This document shows, piece after piece, positions 7,394-16,653 of a stretch of DNA of 64,000 nt (its first letter is position 1; each line of letters starts with the position of its first letter). The stretch is from positions 1-64,000 of the forward strand of contig NZ_CDBW01000012.1 in assembly GCF_000820145.1 (NCBI RefSeq), given 5' to 3'. The DNA comes from Aeromonas sobria (GTDB taxonomy: Bacteria; Pseudomonadota; Gammaproteobacteria; Enterobacterales; Aeromonadaceae). A program made the position numbers and the translations under genes. The notes beneath the pieces were generated by a model that did not search any database, had not been told where the DNA came from, and saw nothing but the letters and a program-made list of their open reading frames with translations.

Positions 7394-8265
7394 GGACGGC
7401 GTTTGAGCCGGTGCAACGGTAACAGGCTCACCAGCAGACCTGACCAGACAAAGGCAAAGCCGACCGTCTTGATGGGGTCCGGGGCTTCGCCAAACCAGTA
7501 GATGGCGAGCAGGAAGGCGAGGCTGGGCTCGATATATTGCAGCAGCCCCACAGTGCTCATCCGGGTTCTCGCCACTGCATAGCAGAACAGCCCCACCGGC
7601 AGCAGGGTGGCGGGCGCACTGCCCATCAGCAGCAGCTTGTCAGCCAGATCCCCATGCACGAATGTCCCTTCCCCGTGCCACGCCAGGGTGCCGATGATGA
7701 TCAGCGCGATGGGCAGTTGCACCATGGCTTCCAGATAGAGGCTGGTGCTGGTGTCGTAGTGGATCTTCTTCTTGATAAGGCCGTAGCAGGCGAAGTTGGC
7801 CCCCATGATGAGGGAGAACCAGGGGAGCTGGCCGTAGCAGAACAGCATGTAGGCGAGCCCCGCCAGCGCCAGTGCGACCGCCAGATGCTTTTGCGGGGTG
7901 AGCCGCTCTTTGAGGAAGATGACGGCGAATACGATATTGAACAGCGGGGTCATAAAGAAGGCGAGGCTGGTGGTCAGCACCTGTCCGGTAGTGAGGCACC
8001 AGGTGAACATGCACCAGCTGATGGACATAACGGGGCCCGCCAGCAGAATGAGGCCGAGCTGGCGCGGCTCACTGCGCAACCGTGCCCACGGCACCTGGTG
8101 GCCAAGCAGCAGAAACAGGGCACCCAGCAGCACCACAGACCAGAGCACCCGGTGGGAGATCAGCTCCCACATGTTGACCTCGGGCATGAATTGATAATAG
8201 AGCGGCAGCATCCCCCACAGGATGAAGGAGAGGGTTGCGGTGCCGGTACCTAGCCAGTTTTTCAT
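7375..8265 (-). CDS. rarD: RarD-type EamA/DMT transporter
   Basis: A 296-residue membrane protein with about ten hydrophobic segments in two EamA repeats. The N-terminus (GTATLSFILWGMLPLYY) and the early HRVLWS stretch are characteristic of RarD. E. coli RarD was named for chloramphenicol sensitivity; its substrate remains unsettled. It converges on and overlaps the preceding binding protein by 19 bp. Confidence 0.88.
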   Translation of the reverse strand: MKNWLGTGTATLSFILWGMLPLYYQFMPEVNMWELISHRVLWSVVLLGALFLLLGHQVPWARLRSEPRQLGLILLAGPVMSISWCMFTWCLTTGQVLTTSLAFFMTPLFNIVFAVIFLKERLTPQKHLAVALALAGLAYMLFCYGQLPWFSLIMGANFACYGLIKKKIHYDTSTSLYLEAMVQLPIALIIIGTLAWHGEGTFVHGDLADKLLLMGSAPATLLPVGLFCYAVARTRMSTVGLLQYIEPSLAFLLAIYWFGEAPDPIKTVGFAFVWSGLLVSLLPLHRLKRRPQGVPR

Positions 8266-8365
8266 TATTGTCCGTTTATTAAATTAAACATCCATGGCGA
8301 TAGTAGGGGGAGTGCCTTGTTTCCACAAGAGGGGGCAACAGGGAAATGCTGGTACTATCAACGTC

Positions 8366-8953
8366 ATGCAGCGAATCGATAAGTTGTTTGAGCAAATCAG
8401 GGCCTGCCGTCTGTGCGAGGATCACCTGCCGCTGGGGCCTCGTCCGGTGATCCGCGGGAACGAGAGTGCCCGCCTGCTGATCATCGGTCAGGCGCCCGGC
8501 ACCCGGGTGCATGCCAGCGGTATCCTGTGGGATGACCCCTCCGGTGATAGGCTGCGCCAGTGGCTCGGGGTCGATAAAACCACCTTCTACGACGAATCCC
8601 GCATCGCCATCATGTCGATGGGGCTCTGCTATCCCGGCAGGGGAAAATCCGGCGATCTGCCACCCAGACCCGAGTGCGCGCCCACCTGGCATGACAAGGT
8701 ACTGATGCTGTTGCCCAACATCGAACTGACCCTGCTGATCGGCCAATATTCACAAGCCTACTATCTGCGGGGGGCGGCCAAAGGGTCGCTCACCGAGACG
8801 GTGCGCAGCTGGGCTGACTATGGCCCCGGTTGGCTGCCGTTGCCTCACCCTTCACCGCGCAATACCCTCTGGCTCAGGAAGAATCCCTGGTTCGAGCAGG
8901 AGATAGTCCCCCATCTGCAGCAAAGGGTCGCCCCTTTGCTGGTGCGCCCCTGA
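8366..8953 (+). CDS. Uracil-DNA glycosylase-family protein
   Basis: A 195-residue protein of the UDG superfamily. Motif I is GQAPG (about 47-51), near a cysteine pair in CRLCE (about 13-17), and the C-terminal motif LPHPSPRN carries the conserved histidine. The cysteines recall the Fe-S type (family 4/5) enzymes, but the full four-cysteine set is not evident. The function may be base-excision repair or a non-canonical role. I prefer the ATG at 8366 (MQRIDKLFEQI) because homologues start there; the ORF is open from 8294. Neither start has a good ribosome binding site. Confidence 0.8.
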   Translation: MQRIDKLFEQIRACRLCEDHLPLGPRPVIRGNESARLLIIGQAPGTRVHASGILWDDPSGDRLRQWLGVDKTTFYDESRIAIMSMGLCYPGRGKSGDLPPRPECAPTWHDKVLMLLPNIELTLLIGQYSQAYYLRGAAKGSLTETVRSWADYGPGWLPLPHPSPRNTLWLRKNPWFEQEIVPHLQQRVAPLLVRP

Positions 8954-8957
8954 GCGC

Positions 8958-9815
8958 TTAAACAGCCGGTTCAGCCAGCGGTTTGGGTTTGCTGCGGGCC
9001 ATGGCGACCAGCGGCAAGATGATGCAGAGGCACCCCAGCAGCAGCGGCAGGCCCGGCTGCTCGTCAAACAGCCACACCCCGATAGCCACCGCCATCAACA
9101 GGCCGGTGTACTCCGCCGAGGCGATTTTGCTCGCCTCGGCCTGGCGATAGGCCACCACGCACAGGCCTGCATAGACCATGATCAGCGCCGACGAGCCGAA
9201 GGCGGGCCACCACATCTGCCACTGCCAGTCGCCCCCTTCCCACAGTGCCAGCGCCAGAATGAAGGGCATGCTCAACACGTTGGTGAAAAACAGGGTCTGG
9301 GCGATGGGCTGTTTGAGCGGGATCCGCTTGATCAGCAGATTGTTGAGTGCCATCGACAGCGCCACCCCGAGCGCCGCCAGCGCGGCCCAGTTCACTTCGG
9401 TCGGGCGCAGCACGATCAGCACCCCGATAAAGCCGAGCAGTGCCGTCAGTACCTTTTGGCGGGAGATCGCTTCCCCCGACATCCACACCGCTAGCGGCAC
9501 CATCATCAAAGGCGCGGCATAGAACAAGGCATTGGCGGTGGCAAGCGGCAAGCGGGTGAGGGCGACCACCATCAGGCAGACGCCGACCGCCCAGATATGG
9601 GCCCGCAGCAGGTGCCACTTGATGGCCACCGGCGGGTTGCGGCGCCATGACCAGAGCAGCCAGGGCATCAGCAGAATGGCGGCCGAGAGCTGGCGAAAAA
9701 AGACAAACTGGAAGATGGGCTGATCCGGCTCCAGTACCTTGACCAGTGCATCGGAAAAGACCGCCACCATGTTGCCGAGCACCAGATAAAGGATGCCTAT
9801 TCCTACTGCGTTCAT
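8958..9815 (-). CDS. EamA/DMT family transporter
   Basis: A 285-residue inner-membrane protein with ten predicted segments in two EamA halves, including RLPLATANALFYAAPLM-type and YTGLLMAVAIGVWLF-type stretches typical of drug/metabolite exporters. The ATG at 9815 has a GGGAGG site; an upstream in-frame start at 9893 would add 26 non-membrane residues and overlap the promoter region. It is divergent from a LysR regulator 92 bp away, which probably controls it. The substrate is unknown. Confidence 0.85.
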   Translation of the reverse strand: MNAVGIGILYLVLGNMVAVFSDALVKVLEPDQPIFQFVFFRQLSAAILLMPWLLWSWRRNPPVAIKWHLLRAHIWAVGVCLMVVALTRLPLATANALFYAAPLMMVPLAVWMSGEAISRQKVLTALLGFIGVLIVLRPTEVNWAALAALGVALSMALNNLLIKRIPLKQPIAQTLFFTNVLSMPFILALALWEGGDWQWQMWWPAFGSSALIMVYAGLCVVAYRQAEASKIASAEYTGLLMAVAIGVWLFDEQPGLPLLLGCLCIILPLVAMARSKPKPLAEPAV

Positions 9816-9907
9816 ACCACCTCCCACTTCAGATGAGGGGGAGGGTAGCGCGGGGGCCGTTATCCAGTAAAATGATAAAAAATGACCACTCATGAGATAT
9901 TTAGATA

Positions 9908-10798
9908 ATGAAGCTGCCTCCCCTGCGTGCCGTGCAATATTTTGAGGTGGTTGCCCGGCTGCTCAGCTTCTCCCGCGCCGCCCTTGAATTGAACGTCAGC
10001 CAGAGTGCGGTCAGCCACCAGATCCGCCTGCTGGAGGATTTTCTGGGTGAGCGCTTGCTGCTGCGTCAGGGGCGGCTGCTCTCGCTGACGCCGCAGGGGG
10101 AGAGTTACTTCGAGGGGATTGCCGCCGGGCTCAGCCAGATTGCCCAGAGCAGCGAGCAACTGCGCGGTGGTGGCGAGATGCGGTTGCGCCTCGCGGTCTA
10201 CAGCTCGTTTGCAGTGAAGTGGCTGATCCCGCGGTTGGCTGGGTTGCGCCAGCTCTACCCCGAGCTGGATTTGAGTCTGGAGATGGTGGCGGAAGACCCC
10301 GAGCTCTCCGATCGGGTGGCCGACTGCTTTATCACAGTGTCCCCCCACGGGCGCGGCTACTGTCACGATCTTATCTATCAGGAGCGGCTCTTTCCGGTCT
10401 GCAGTCGCCGCCTGTTGCAGCAGGTCAGCGGGGAGTGGCCTGAGGCCATCTGGCATTTGCCGCTGCTGTCGGTGCAGTCCATCTACAAGGCGCGGGGCGA
10501 AGATTGGCAGCGCTGGGCTAAGGCGGGCGGGCTGGTGATTCCGGACGAGGCGCGGATGCACCACTTCAGCCATGTGCTGCTGGCGATGGAGGCGGCGGCC
10601 TGGGATCAGGGGGTGGCATTTGTGAATGACTACATGCTGCGGCCCGATGATCCCCAGCTGGTGGCCTTGCCGGTTCACCAGCTGGAGACGGGGGATGCCT
10701 TCTACTTTACCTGCAAGCGCTCACGGGCCCATGAGCCCGCCATCAGCCGTTTGCGCCAGTGGCTGATGATGGAGACACGGCAGAGCATGCCGCTCTAG
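9908..10798 (+). CDS. LysR-family transcriptional regulator (GcvA-like)
   Basis: A 296-residue LysR regulator. The N-terminal winged helix-turn-helix (about 4-62) contains RAALELNVSQSAVSHQIR. The effector domain begins near residue 90 and has the type seen in GcvA/AmpR-like proteins (AVYSSFAVKWLIPRL). It is transcribed away from the EamA transporter gene, the usual arrangement for a LysR protein and its target. It ends 9 bp before the znuB stop on the other strand. Confidence 0.9.
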   Translation: MKLPPLRAVQYFEVVARLLSFSRAALELNVSQSAVSHQIRLLEDFLGERLLLRQGRLLSLTPQGESYFEGIAAGLSQIAQSSEQLRGGGEMRLRLAVYSSFAVKWLIPRLAGLRQLYPELDLSLEMVAEDPELSDRVADCFITVSPHGRGYCHDLIYQERLFPVCSRRLLQQVSGEWPEAIWHLPLLSVQSIYKARGEDWQRWAKAGGLVIPDEARMHHFSHVLLAMEAAAWDQGVAFVNDYMLRPDDPQLVALPVHQLETGDAFYFTCKRSRAHEPAISRLRQWLMMETRQSMPL

Positions 10799-10807
10799 CC
10801 TGTGCCG

Positions 10808-11587
10808 TTACGCTCTCTTGAACTGGCTCAGCACAAACAGGCTGGTGGCGCAGACTACGACTGAAGGGCCTGCCGGGGTGTCTTGATACCAGGAGAGGGT
10901 CAGCCCGCCGAGCACGGCGAGACAGCCAATCAGCGCGGCAAAGCCGGCCATCTGTTCCGGCGTCTGGCTGAAGCGGCGGGCGGTGGCGGCGGGGATGATC
11001 AGCAGGGAGGTGATGATCAGCGCCCCGACAAATTTCATCGCCACGGCGATCACCAGCCCGATCAGCAGCATCAGCACGCAGCGCAGCACATCGACCCGGA
11101 TCCCCTCGACCCGCGCCAGCTCTTCCGAGATGGTCATGGATAGCAAGGGATCCCACAACCGCCACAGGGTGAGCAGCACCAGCGCGCCACCGCCGTAGAT
11201 CCAGAGCAGATCTATCGGTTGTACCGAGAGCAGGTCGCCGAACAGGTAGGCCATCAGGTCCACCCGCACGTTATCCATAAAACTCAAGGTGACCAGACCG
11301 AGCGACAGGGCGCTGTGGGCCAGAATGCCGAGCAAGGTATCGGTGGCGACCTGCTGGTTGCGGCTCATGATCACCAATAGCATTGCCATGGCGAGGCAGC
11401 AGACCACCACCGCCAGGGTGAGATCGACCTGCAGCAGGATGCCCAGCGCGATGCCGAACAGGCAGGCGTGGGAGAGGGTGTCGCCAAAATAGGCCATCTT
11501 GCGCCATACCACGAAGCTGCCAAGGGGCCCGGCCAGCAGGGCGATGCCGAGACCGGCCGCGAGGGCGTATAACAGAAAGCTGTCCAC
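10808..11587 (-). CDS. znuB: Zinc ABC transporter permease ZnuB
   Basis: A 259-residue ABC-3 family integral membrane protein with 7-8 hydrophobic segments; the N-terminal part has [20 protein letters not shown], a ZnuB/TroC hallmark. With ZnuC and ZnuA it imports zinc across the inner membrane. It lies 21 nt downstream of znuC on the same strand. Confidence 0.95.
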   Translation of the reverse strand: MDSFLLYALAAGLGIALLAGPLGSFVVWRKMAYFGDTLSHACLFGIALGILLQVDLTLAVVVCCLAMAMLLVIMSRNQQVATDTLLGILAHSALSLGLVTLSFMDNVRVDLMAYLFGDLLSVQPIDLLWIYGGGALVLLTLWRLWDPLLSMTISEELARVEGIRVDVLRCVLMLLIGLVIAVAMKFVGALIITSLLIIPAATARRFSQTPEQMAGFAALIGCLAVLGGLTLSWYQDTPAGPSVVVCATSLFVLSQFKRA

Positions 11588-11608
11588 TTGAATGTCCTGT
11601 TGCTTGTG

Positions 11609-12385
11609 CTATTTGCTGTGAGCGTTGTTGCGAGAGGGCAGGCGGATGACGGGGGCCTGCGGTTCATGATGATGGTGTTCGCCGTCGCAGTGGTGATGAT
11701 GGGTATAGACCGCCAGCACCTCCTGTTCCGGGCGCCCGAACAGACGGGCAAATTCGGGATGGCGGGCCACGCTTTCCGGCTCGCCATGACAACAGACGTG
11801 GCGATTGAGGCAGATCACCTCGTGGGTGCTGGCCATCACCAGATGCAGGTCGTGGGAGACCATCAGCACGGCGCAATTGAATTCGGCAGCGAGCTGGCCG
11901 ATCAGGGCATAGAGCTCGATCTGGCCGTTGATATCCACCCCTTGTACCGGTTCGTCCAGCACCAGCAGCTCGGGCTTGACCAACAGGGCACGAGCCAACA
12001 GCACACGCTGCATCTCACCGCCGGAGAGTTTTTGCATCCGGTTCTCCAGCAATCCCTCTGCGCCCACCCGGGCCAGCGCCTCCTCGATGGAGAGGCGGCT
12101 GTTTTTGCCCAGTTGCAGGAAGCGGCGTACCGTCAACGGCAGGGTGGGATCCAGATAGAGGCGCTGAGGCACATAGCCGACCCGCAGATCGCGGCTGCGG
12201 GTGATCTTGCCAGAATCCGGGGTGAGTAGACCCAGCACCAGCTTGCTCAGGGTGCTCTTGCCCGCCCCGTTGGGGCCGACCAGGGTGGTAATTTTGCCTT
12301 TATTGAGGGTAAAGGAGACCTTGTCGAGCACAGAACGTCCATCAAACGAGAGAGAGACCTCTTTCAGCTCCACCAATTGGCTCAT
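11609..12385 (-). CDS. znuC: Zinc ABC transporter ATP-binding protein ZnuC
   Basis: A 258-residue ABC ATPase. Walker [10 protein letters not shown] is at 37-45, the signature LSGGE at 120-124, Walker B LLVLDEP at 140-146 and the switch histidine in MVSHD near 178. The C-terminus has a histidine-rich tail (229-240), common in ZnuC and probably a zinc ligand or buffer. It is the first gene of znuCB and diverges from znuA across two Zur-box-like palindromes. Confidence 0.96.
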   Translation of the reverse strand: MSQLVELKEVSLSFDGRSVLDKVSFTLNKGKITTLVGPNGAGKSTLSKLVLGLLTPDSGKITRSRDLRVGYVPQRLYLDPTLPLTVRRFLQLGKNSRLSIEEALARVGAEGLLENRMQKLSGGEMQRVLLARALLVKPELLVLDEPVQGVDINGQIELYALIGQLAAEFNCAVLMVSHDLHLVMASTHEVICLNRHVCCHGEPESVARHPEFARLFGRPEQEVLAVYTHHHHCDGEHHHHEPQAPVIRLPSRNNAHSK

Positions 12386-12414
12386 GACAACTCCGGGGTT
12401 TACAGCCAGTGAGA

Positions 12415-12427
12415 GTTATAATATAAC
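12415..12427. promoter_or_regulatory. Zur box 1 (perfect core palindrome)
   Basis: GTTATAATATAAC is a perfect 13-base palindrome around a central base and equals the core of the known gammaproteobacterial Zur operator. It lies 30 bp from the znuC start and should allow Zn-Zur to repress znuCB, and perhaps znuA too. Confidence 0.85.
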
Positions 12428-12438
12428 AAAAAGCGACT

Positions 12439-12451
12439 GTTATATTATCAC
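12439..12451. promoter_or_regulatory. Zur box 2 (imperfect copy)
   Basis: GTTATATTATCAC matches the Zur core in the left half and weakly in the right half. It is 24 bases from box 1 centre to centre, on the znuA side of the divergent region, so each promoter could have its own Zur site. Confidence 0.6.
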
Positions 12452-12478
12452 ATACTCACCCCCTGACGAGATTCATCA

Positions 12479-13423
12479 ATGAGAATAATTGCGTTTTTCA
12501 CTGCCTTGCTGGCGGTGAGTTTGCCTGTCCGAGCTCTTGAGGTGCTGACCACCATCAAGCCACTCGGTTTCATCGCAGCTGCGATCACTGACGGGGTGAG
12601 CGAGCCCAAGGTATTGCTGCCGACCGGCGCTTCTCCTCACGATTTCTCCCTGCGTCCCTCCGATATTCGCAGCATCAACAGCGCCAATCTGGTGGTGTGG
12701 GTTGGCCCCGAGCTGGAAGGCTTTATGGCCAAGCCGCTGGCCAATCATCCACATAAACTGACCCTGACTCAGGTTGAGGGGATGCCGCTGTTCAACTACG
12801 CGACTCAGGATAGCCATGACTCCCATGATCATGATGATCACGATCATGGCCATGTCGCCCACGAGCACGGTGACCATGATCATGATGAAGGGCATGAGGG
12901 ACATCATCACGAAGGGGTCGATCCCCATATCTGGCTTGGCCCGACGCAGGCCAAGGTGATTGCCAAGGCGATCGCGAGCGAATTGGGCAAGCTGGATCCG
13001 GCCAATCAGGCCCGCTATGACGCCAACCTGGCGGCATTTGATGCCAAGGTGGATGCCAAGGACAAGGTGATTGCCGACCAGATGAAGGCGGTGAACCAGA
13101 AGGGGTACTTTGTATTCCACGAGGCGTATGGATACTGGGAGCGCCACTACGGCATGAGTTCAAAAGGCCACTTCACCGTGAGCCCGGAGCGTCGCCCCGG
13201 CGCCAAGACCCTGGTGGATATTCGCAAAGCACTGGAAGAGAAGCAGGCGAGCTGTATTTATGCCGAGCCGCAATTCTCACCGGCAGTCATCGAATCAGTG
13301 GCGCGTAATACCAGTGCAAAAGTGTTGCTACTGGATGAAGTCGGTGAACAGGTGCCGCTTGGCCCGGATGGTTATCCCCAGTTCATGCAGCAACTGGCTG
13401 ACGCATTCGCCCAATGCCGCTGA
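12479..13423 (+). CDS. znuA: Periplasmic zinc-binding protein ZnuA
   Basis: A 314-residue cluster A-I (metal) solute-binding protein. The signal peptide covers about 1-20. Candidate zinc ligands are H54 (in GASPHDF), H150 (in VDPHIW) and a histidine in VFHEAYGY. Between them, residues 112-145 form the His/Asp-rich loop of ZnuA, with about 15 histidines, thought to capture or sense excess zinc. It is divergent from znuCB with Zur boxes between. Confidence 0.96.
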   Translation: MRIIAFFTALLAVSLPVRALEVLTTIKPLGFIAAAITDGVSEPKVLLPTGASPHDFSLRPSDIRSINSANLVVWVGPELEGFMAKPLANHPHKLTLTQVEGMPLFNYATQDSHDSHDHDDHDHGHVAHEHGDHDHDEGHEGHHHEGVDPHIWLGPTQAKVIAKAIASELGKLDPANQARYDANLAAFDAKVDAKDKVIADQMKAVNQKGYFVFHEAYGYWERHYGMSSKGHFTVSPERRPGAKTLVDIRKALEEKQASCIYAEPQFSPAVIESVARNTSAKVLLLDEVGEQVPLGPDGYPQFMQQLADAFAQCR

Positions 13424-13490
13424 TAACCTGCTGAGCCTCTTACTCGGACGGACTATACTGACCTCCAACATCTGACATGGAGTGTCTGCT

Positions 13491-14162
13491 ATGAAATGGT
13501 TGTTGATCCCGGCCTGCACTCTGGCACTATGCGCCAGCGTGCAGGCATCGCGTCTTTCCGAGTACATTGCCAGTCCAGATCTGCGGGCCAAACTGCAGGA
13601 TGTGTATGGTGGCCGCGCCATTCAGCGGGCCGAGGCATTTTCTCGTCTGCTGACCCCCAGAGCGGGTACAACCGACCAGCAAAAGGTTGAGCTGGTGAAC
13701 AATTACTTCAACAATCTGACCTACAGTGAGGATCCCAAGCTGTGGGGTGATGAGGATTACTGGGCCAATCCGCTGGAGTTTATCGGTGCCCGGGGCGGGG
13801 ATTGCGAGGATTACAGCATCTCCAAGTACTACACCCTGATGGAGCTGGGGGTGGATGAGAAGAAGCTGCGGCTGGCCTACGTCAAGGCGGTGCGTTACAA
13901 CCAGTTCCATATGGTGACGCTCTACTTCCCGACTCCCAAGGCTGACCCACTGGTGCTCGACAACATCAACAGCCGGATCCTGCCAGGTAGCAAGCGTACT
14001 GATCTCATTCCTGTTTACAGCTTCGATGCCAAAAGCATCTGGATCATGAAGTCGCGCCGGGAAGGGACGCTGGCAGGGAGTGCCGATAGGCTAGCGCAGT
14101 GGACATCGATGAAGACCCGTTTCTCCAGCGAGCAACTGCGCTCTCCCCGTCGTCAGCTATAG
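13491..14162 (+). CDS. lapG: LapG-like transglutaminase-like cysteine protease
   Basis: A 223-residue periplasmic protein with a signal peptide (about 1-19). The catalytic triad of bacterial transglutaminase-like cysteine proteinases is visible: C105 in RGGDCEDYS, H140 in QFHMV and D157 in LDNIN, with spacing close to that of Pseudomonas LapG. LapG cleaves the N-terminus of large surface adhesins, releasing biofilm cells, and is held inactive by LapD when cyclic-di-GMP is high. I chose the ATG at 13491, 8 bases after GGAG, over the GTG at 13482. It faces the TAXI/LapD-like operon and overlaps the TAXI gene end by 6 bp. No large adhesin gene is in the window. Confidence 0.85.
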   Translation: MKWLLIPACTLALCASVQASRLSEYIASPDLRAKLQDVYGGRAIQRAEAFSRLLTPRAGTTDQQKVELVNNYFNNLTYSEDPKLWGDEDYWANPLEFIGARGGDCEDYSISKYYTLMELGVDEKKLRLAYVKAVRYNQFHMVTLYFPTPKADPLVLDNINSRILPGSKRTDLIPVYSFDAKSIWIMKSRREGTLAGSADRLAQWTSMKTRFSSEQLRSPRRQL

Positions 14163-15098
14163 CTTGCCTGCTGCTTTCAACTCCTCGAAATATTTCGCCG
14201 CGCCCGGATGCTGTTCAATGCTCAGCACCGGGCCGGTTTTATTGCGCGCCCGGTGAAACATATTGGCGTAACCGTACGTCTGCTCATTGAACTTGGTCTG
14301 CTGGGTCAGCATGGCTTTAGTCAGCCGATAGACAGACTCTTCCAGCATGGCTGCATTGGTCACCAGGGTGGCGGCGATGGCAAAGGTGGGTGTCGCTTTC
14401 AGATTGCCAGGGTAGATGCGGGCGGGCACCTGACTGCGTTGGTAATATTTGACCCCCTTGAGCAACTGATCCCGGATGGCCCCTTCGATGGGGAGGAAGC
14501 GGACGGCGCAGCGTTTGGCGGTGTCGAGCACGATCCGGTTCGGGTGCCCCATCACCAGCGCAAACGCGTCAATCTGTTTGCTGCAAAGTGCATCGGACTG
14601 ATTGGCCATGCTCTTCAAATCAAGATCCTGCTCTTGTGCTCCCAGTTGATTGAACAGCGTCAGTGCGGTCTGGCGTGTGCCAGATCCCTTCAGCCCCATA
14701 TCGATAGGTACCAGTTTAAGCTGCTCCAGTGAGGTGATATCGCCATCGGCACGGATCACTATGGTGAATGGCTCGGCATGAGTAGCAAACAGGGCGCGCA
14801 GCTCGGGTTGTGGCTGTGTGGCAAACGGGCCCAAGCCCTTGCTGGCTTGATACAGCCAATCGGACTGCACCATGGCGTAGGAAGACTCGCCGCTCTTAAG
14901 TCGCTGCAGGTTTTCTATTGAACCTGATGTTCCCTGCAGTGCGCATTTTAGTTGCTCATCGGCCTCATGGGCCAGGCGGCAAAACTCTTTGGTTATCTGG
15001 TGATAAATACCCTGTTCACCCCCGGTGCCAATCGTAACGGATTCGGCCATCAGGCCGGGTTGCCAAAGCAGAGGCAATAACATGGCGAGCTTGTTCAT
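14157..15098 (-). CDS. Orphan TAXI-family (TRAP) solute-binding protein
   Basis: A 313-residue exported protein with a signal peptide (about 1-18). The start of the mature part (VTIGTGGEQGIYHQITKEFC) and the end (HPGAAKYFEELKAAG) are typical of TAXI solute receptors. TAXI proteins normally feed a fused DctQM permease, but none is near. It is the second gene of an operon whose first gene is a LapD-like receptor, and the two overlap by 4 bp (ATGA). This suggests a sensing role for the receptor or the facing LapG rather than transport. The ATG at 15098 is the only start that leaves a proper signal peptide. Confidence 0.8.
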   Translation of the reverse strand: MNKLAMLLPLLWQPGLMAESVTIGTGGEQGIYHQITKEFCRLAHEADEQLKCALQGTSGSIENLQRLKSGESSYAMVQSDWLYQASKGLGPFATQPQPELRALFATHAEPFTIVIRADGDITSLEQLKLVPIDMGLKGSGTRQTALTLFNQLGAQEQDLDLKSMANQSDALCSKQIDAFALVMGHPNRIVLDTAKRCAVRFLPIEGAIRDQLLKGVKYYQRSQVPARIYPGNLKATPTFAIAATLVTNAAMLEESVYRLTKAMLTQQTKFNEQTYGYANMFHRARNKTGPVLSIEQHPGAAKYFEELKAAGKL

Positions 15099-16393
15099 GC
15101 TTGAGCCTCCTTGGCATAACCATCGATACCCCAGTTTCGCAGCAGGTCTCTGTCGTTGCACTCGCCCGCTTCTGCCAGCAGGGTATAACCGGCGGCATGC
15201 ATGGTCTGGGAGAGCAGGTTCCAATAGAGCGGCGCATCGGTCAGCTGGCAGCTGATAAAAATGGGATTGAGCGGGTCGAGCAGATTAAGCGTGTCTGCGT
15301 TCAGGGGAATGGCACTAAACGCGAGTTCACAGCCCTGCTCCTGCAGCGTGGCTAATGCGGGCTGGCCGTGGGAGGGGAAGGAGACCACATCCCAGCGCCA
15401 ATCCAGCGTTTTGCCACGGCCCTGGGTCAGCAAAGGGGCAATCTCGGTCCATTGCGGGTGATTGAGCAGCGAGAGTGGCAGGGAGATACCCTCTACGCGC
15501 AGTTGCTGCCACTGTTGCAATGTAGCTTGGATGACCGTCAGGTCCGTGTTGGCAGAAAGAGTCTGGCCGGGTAAAAAACGCTGATAGAGCGCAATATCCC
15601 CCTGGGTAGAAGCAAAAGTTTGTAGTTGCCCGCCTTCTGGCAACGGGTCCAGCCCTTGCAGTGGTTGTGAAGTTGGCGGGGGTAGCTGTTTTCCCAGCTG
15701 GGTAATTTTGAGCCGTTGTTGCAACAGATCCCGTTTGCGTTCGGATACCAGTTGATTGATGGAGAGCGACACCTCTTTGAGGTCTTGCAGCCAGGGGGTT
15801 GGCAGGGCGCTGTTGAACTGATGTTTGCGGACCCGGATCAACTGCAGGTTGATCTGTTCCAGCGGTTGCAGCAGGCGTTTGCAAACCAGGGAGATGATCA
15901 GGGTAAACACGACGAGTCCTGCCAGCAGCGCCAGACCGGTGCGGCTGATGGCATTCCACAAATGCTGATAGGCGTAGCCGCTATGTCCTTCCAGAGTGAG
16001 GGTGCCCAGCATGCGCCAACCATCGGTCAACTCTTGCTCAATTCTGACGGGGGGCATGCCGATAACAGAGGGGAGCCAGCTTGGTACATTTTGCTGGGTA
16101 GCGTGGAAGACTTTCTGAAACAGTAATTGTCCATCGGGATCAATCAGGGTGACCGAGCTGACGAAACCGCCATCAAACATGGCGTTGACGATAGTTTCAG
16201 CCAGCACTTTGTCGTCATTGAGCAAGGTGCCCTGCAAGACCAGCCCCAGCGCGGTAATTGCCGTCTCCAGGTTGGCGGACATCTGATCGAGGATCGACTG
16301 GCGGATGGTCGTGGCCTCCAGAGCAAACAGCAGCACAGCACCGATCAAGAACAGTACGAGAATTATCCGGCTTAACAGTTTTGATAACGTCAT
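15095..16393 (-). CDS. Minimal LapD-like membrane receptor with degenerate EAL
   Basis: A 432-residue membrane receptor. A first membrane segment (about 5-26), a LapD/MoxY-type periplasmic domain (27-148) with the NVPSW tryptophan (W106) at the place where LapD grips LapG, a second segment (about 151-171) and a HAMP-like linker follow. The C-terminal 190 residues align by pattern with an EAL domain (final part LLAEAGECNDRDLLRNWGID) but lack the catalytic EAL and DDFG residues. No GGDEF domain is present, so it is about 200 residues shorter than classical LapD. It probably controls the LapG-like protease. The ATG at 16393 has a GGAG site; an ATG at 16423 is the alternative. Confidence 0.72.
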   Translation of the reverse strand: MTLSKLLSRIILVLFLIGAVLLFALEATTIRQSILDQMSANLETAITALGLVLQGTLLNDDKVLAETIVNAMFDGGFVSSVTLIDPDGQLLFQKVFHATQQNVPSWLPSVIGMPPVRIEQELTDGWRMLGTLTLEGHSGYAYQHLWNAISRTGLALLAGLVVFTLIISLVCKRLLQPLEQINLQLIRVRKHQFNSALPTPWLQDLKEVSLSINQLVSERKRDLLQQRLKITQLGKQLPPPTSQPLQGLDPLPEGGQLQTFASTQGDIALYQRFLPGQTLSANTDLTVIQATLQQWQQLRVEGISLPLSLLNHPQWTEIAPLLTQGRGKTLDWRWDVVSFPSHGQPALATLQEQGCELAFSAIPLNADTLNLLDPLNPIFISCQLTDAPLYWNLLSQTMHAAGYTLLAEAGECNDRDLLRNWGIDGYAKEAQA

Positions 16394-16653
16394 ATCCACT
16401 CCATGGAAAAGATATCGCAACATTTTGGGTTTCTATTCAGAGTCGAATCCGACCCGGTTCTTAAAAATAGGAAAAAATGGTTAAAAAAGACGATCATTTC
16501 TGCCCATCAGGGCAGGTTATGCATAAAATGTGAAGTTCATGCAGATTGTGATGAACTATCTGTGTTTGTTTTTGTCCAAAGAACAGTTTTATGCGGTTTT
16601 GTCACAACAGATCGCGCGACTCACACTCTTTAGATCTAAATACAGGATAGCGG
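16394..16653. promoter_or_regulatory. Divergent promoter region, LapD-like / M23 gene
   Basis: This 260-bp AT-richer spacer separates two divergent genes. It holds TGTGA at about 16528-16532, a possible CRP half-site, and the inverted pair GTTCAT/ATGAAC around 16534-16556. I could not assign a promoter with confidence and see no gene in it. Confidence 0.35.

Noticed and set aside
12803..12920. Short repetitive CATGATCATGATGATCACGA-like stretch that looks like a repeat array
   Set aside because: It is the codon-level repetition of the His/Asp loop of ZnuA, not a CRISPR or satellite.
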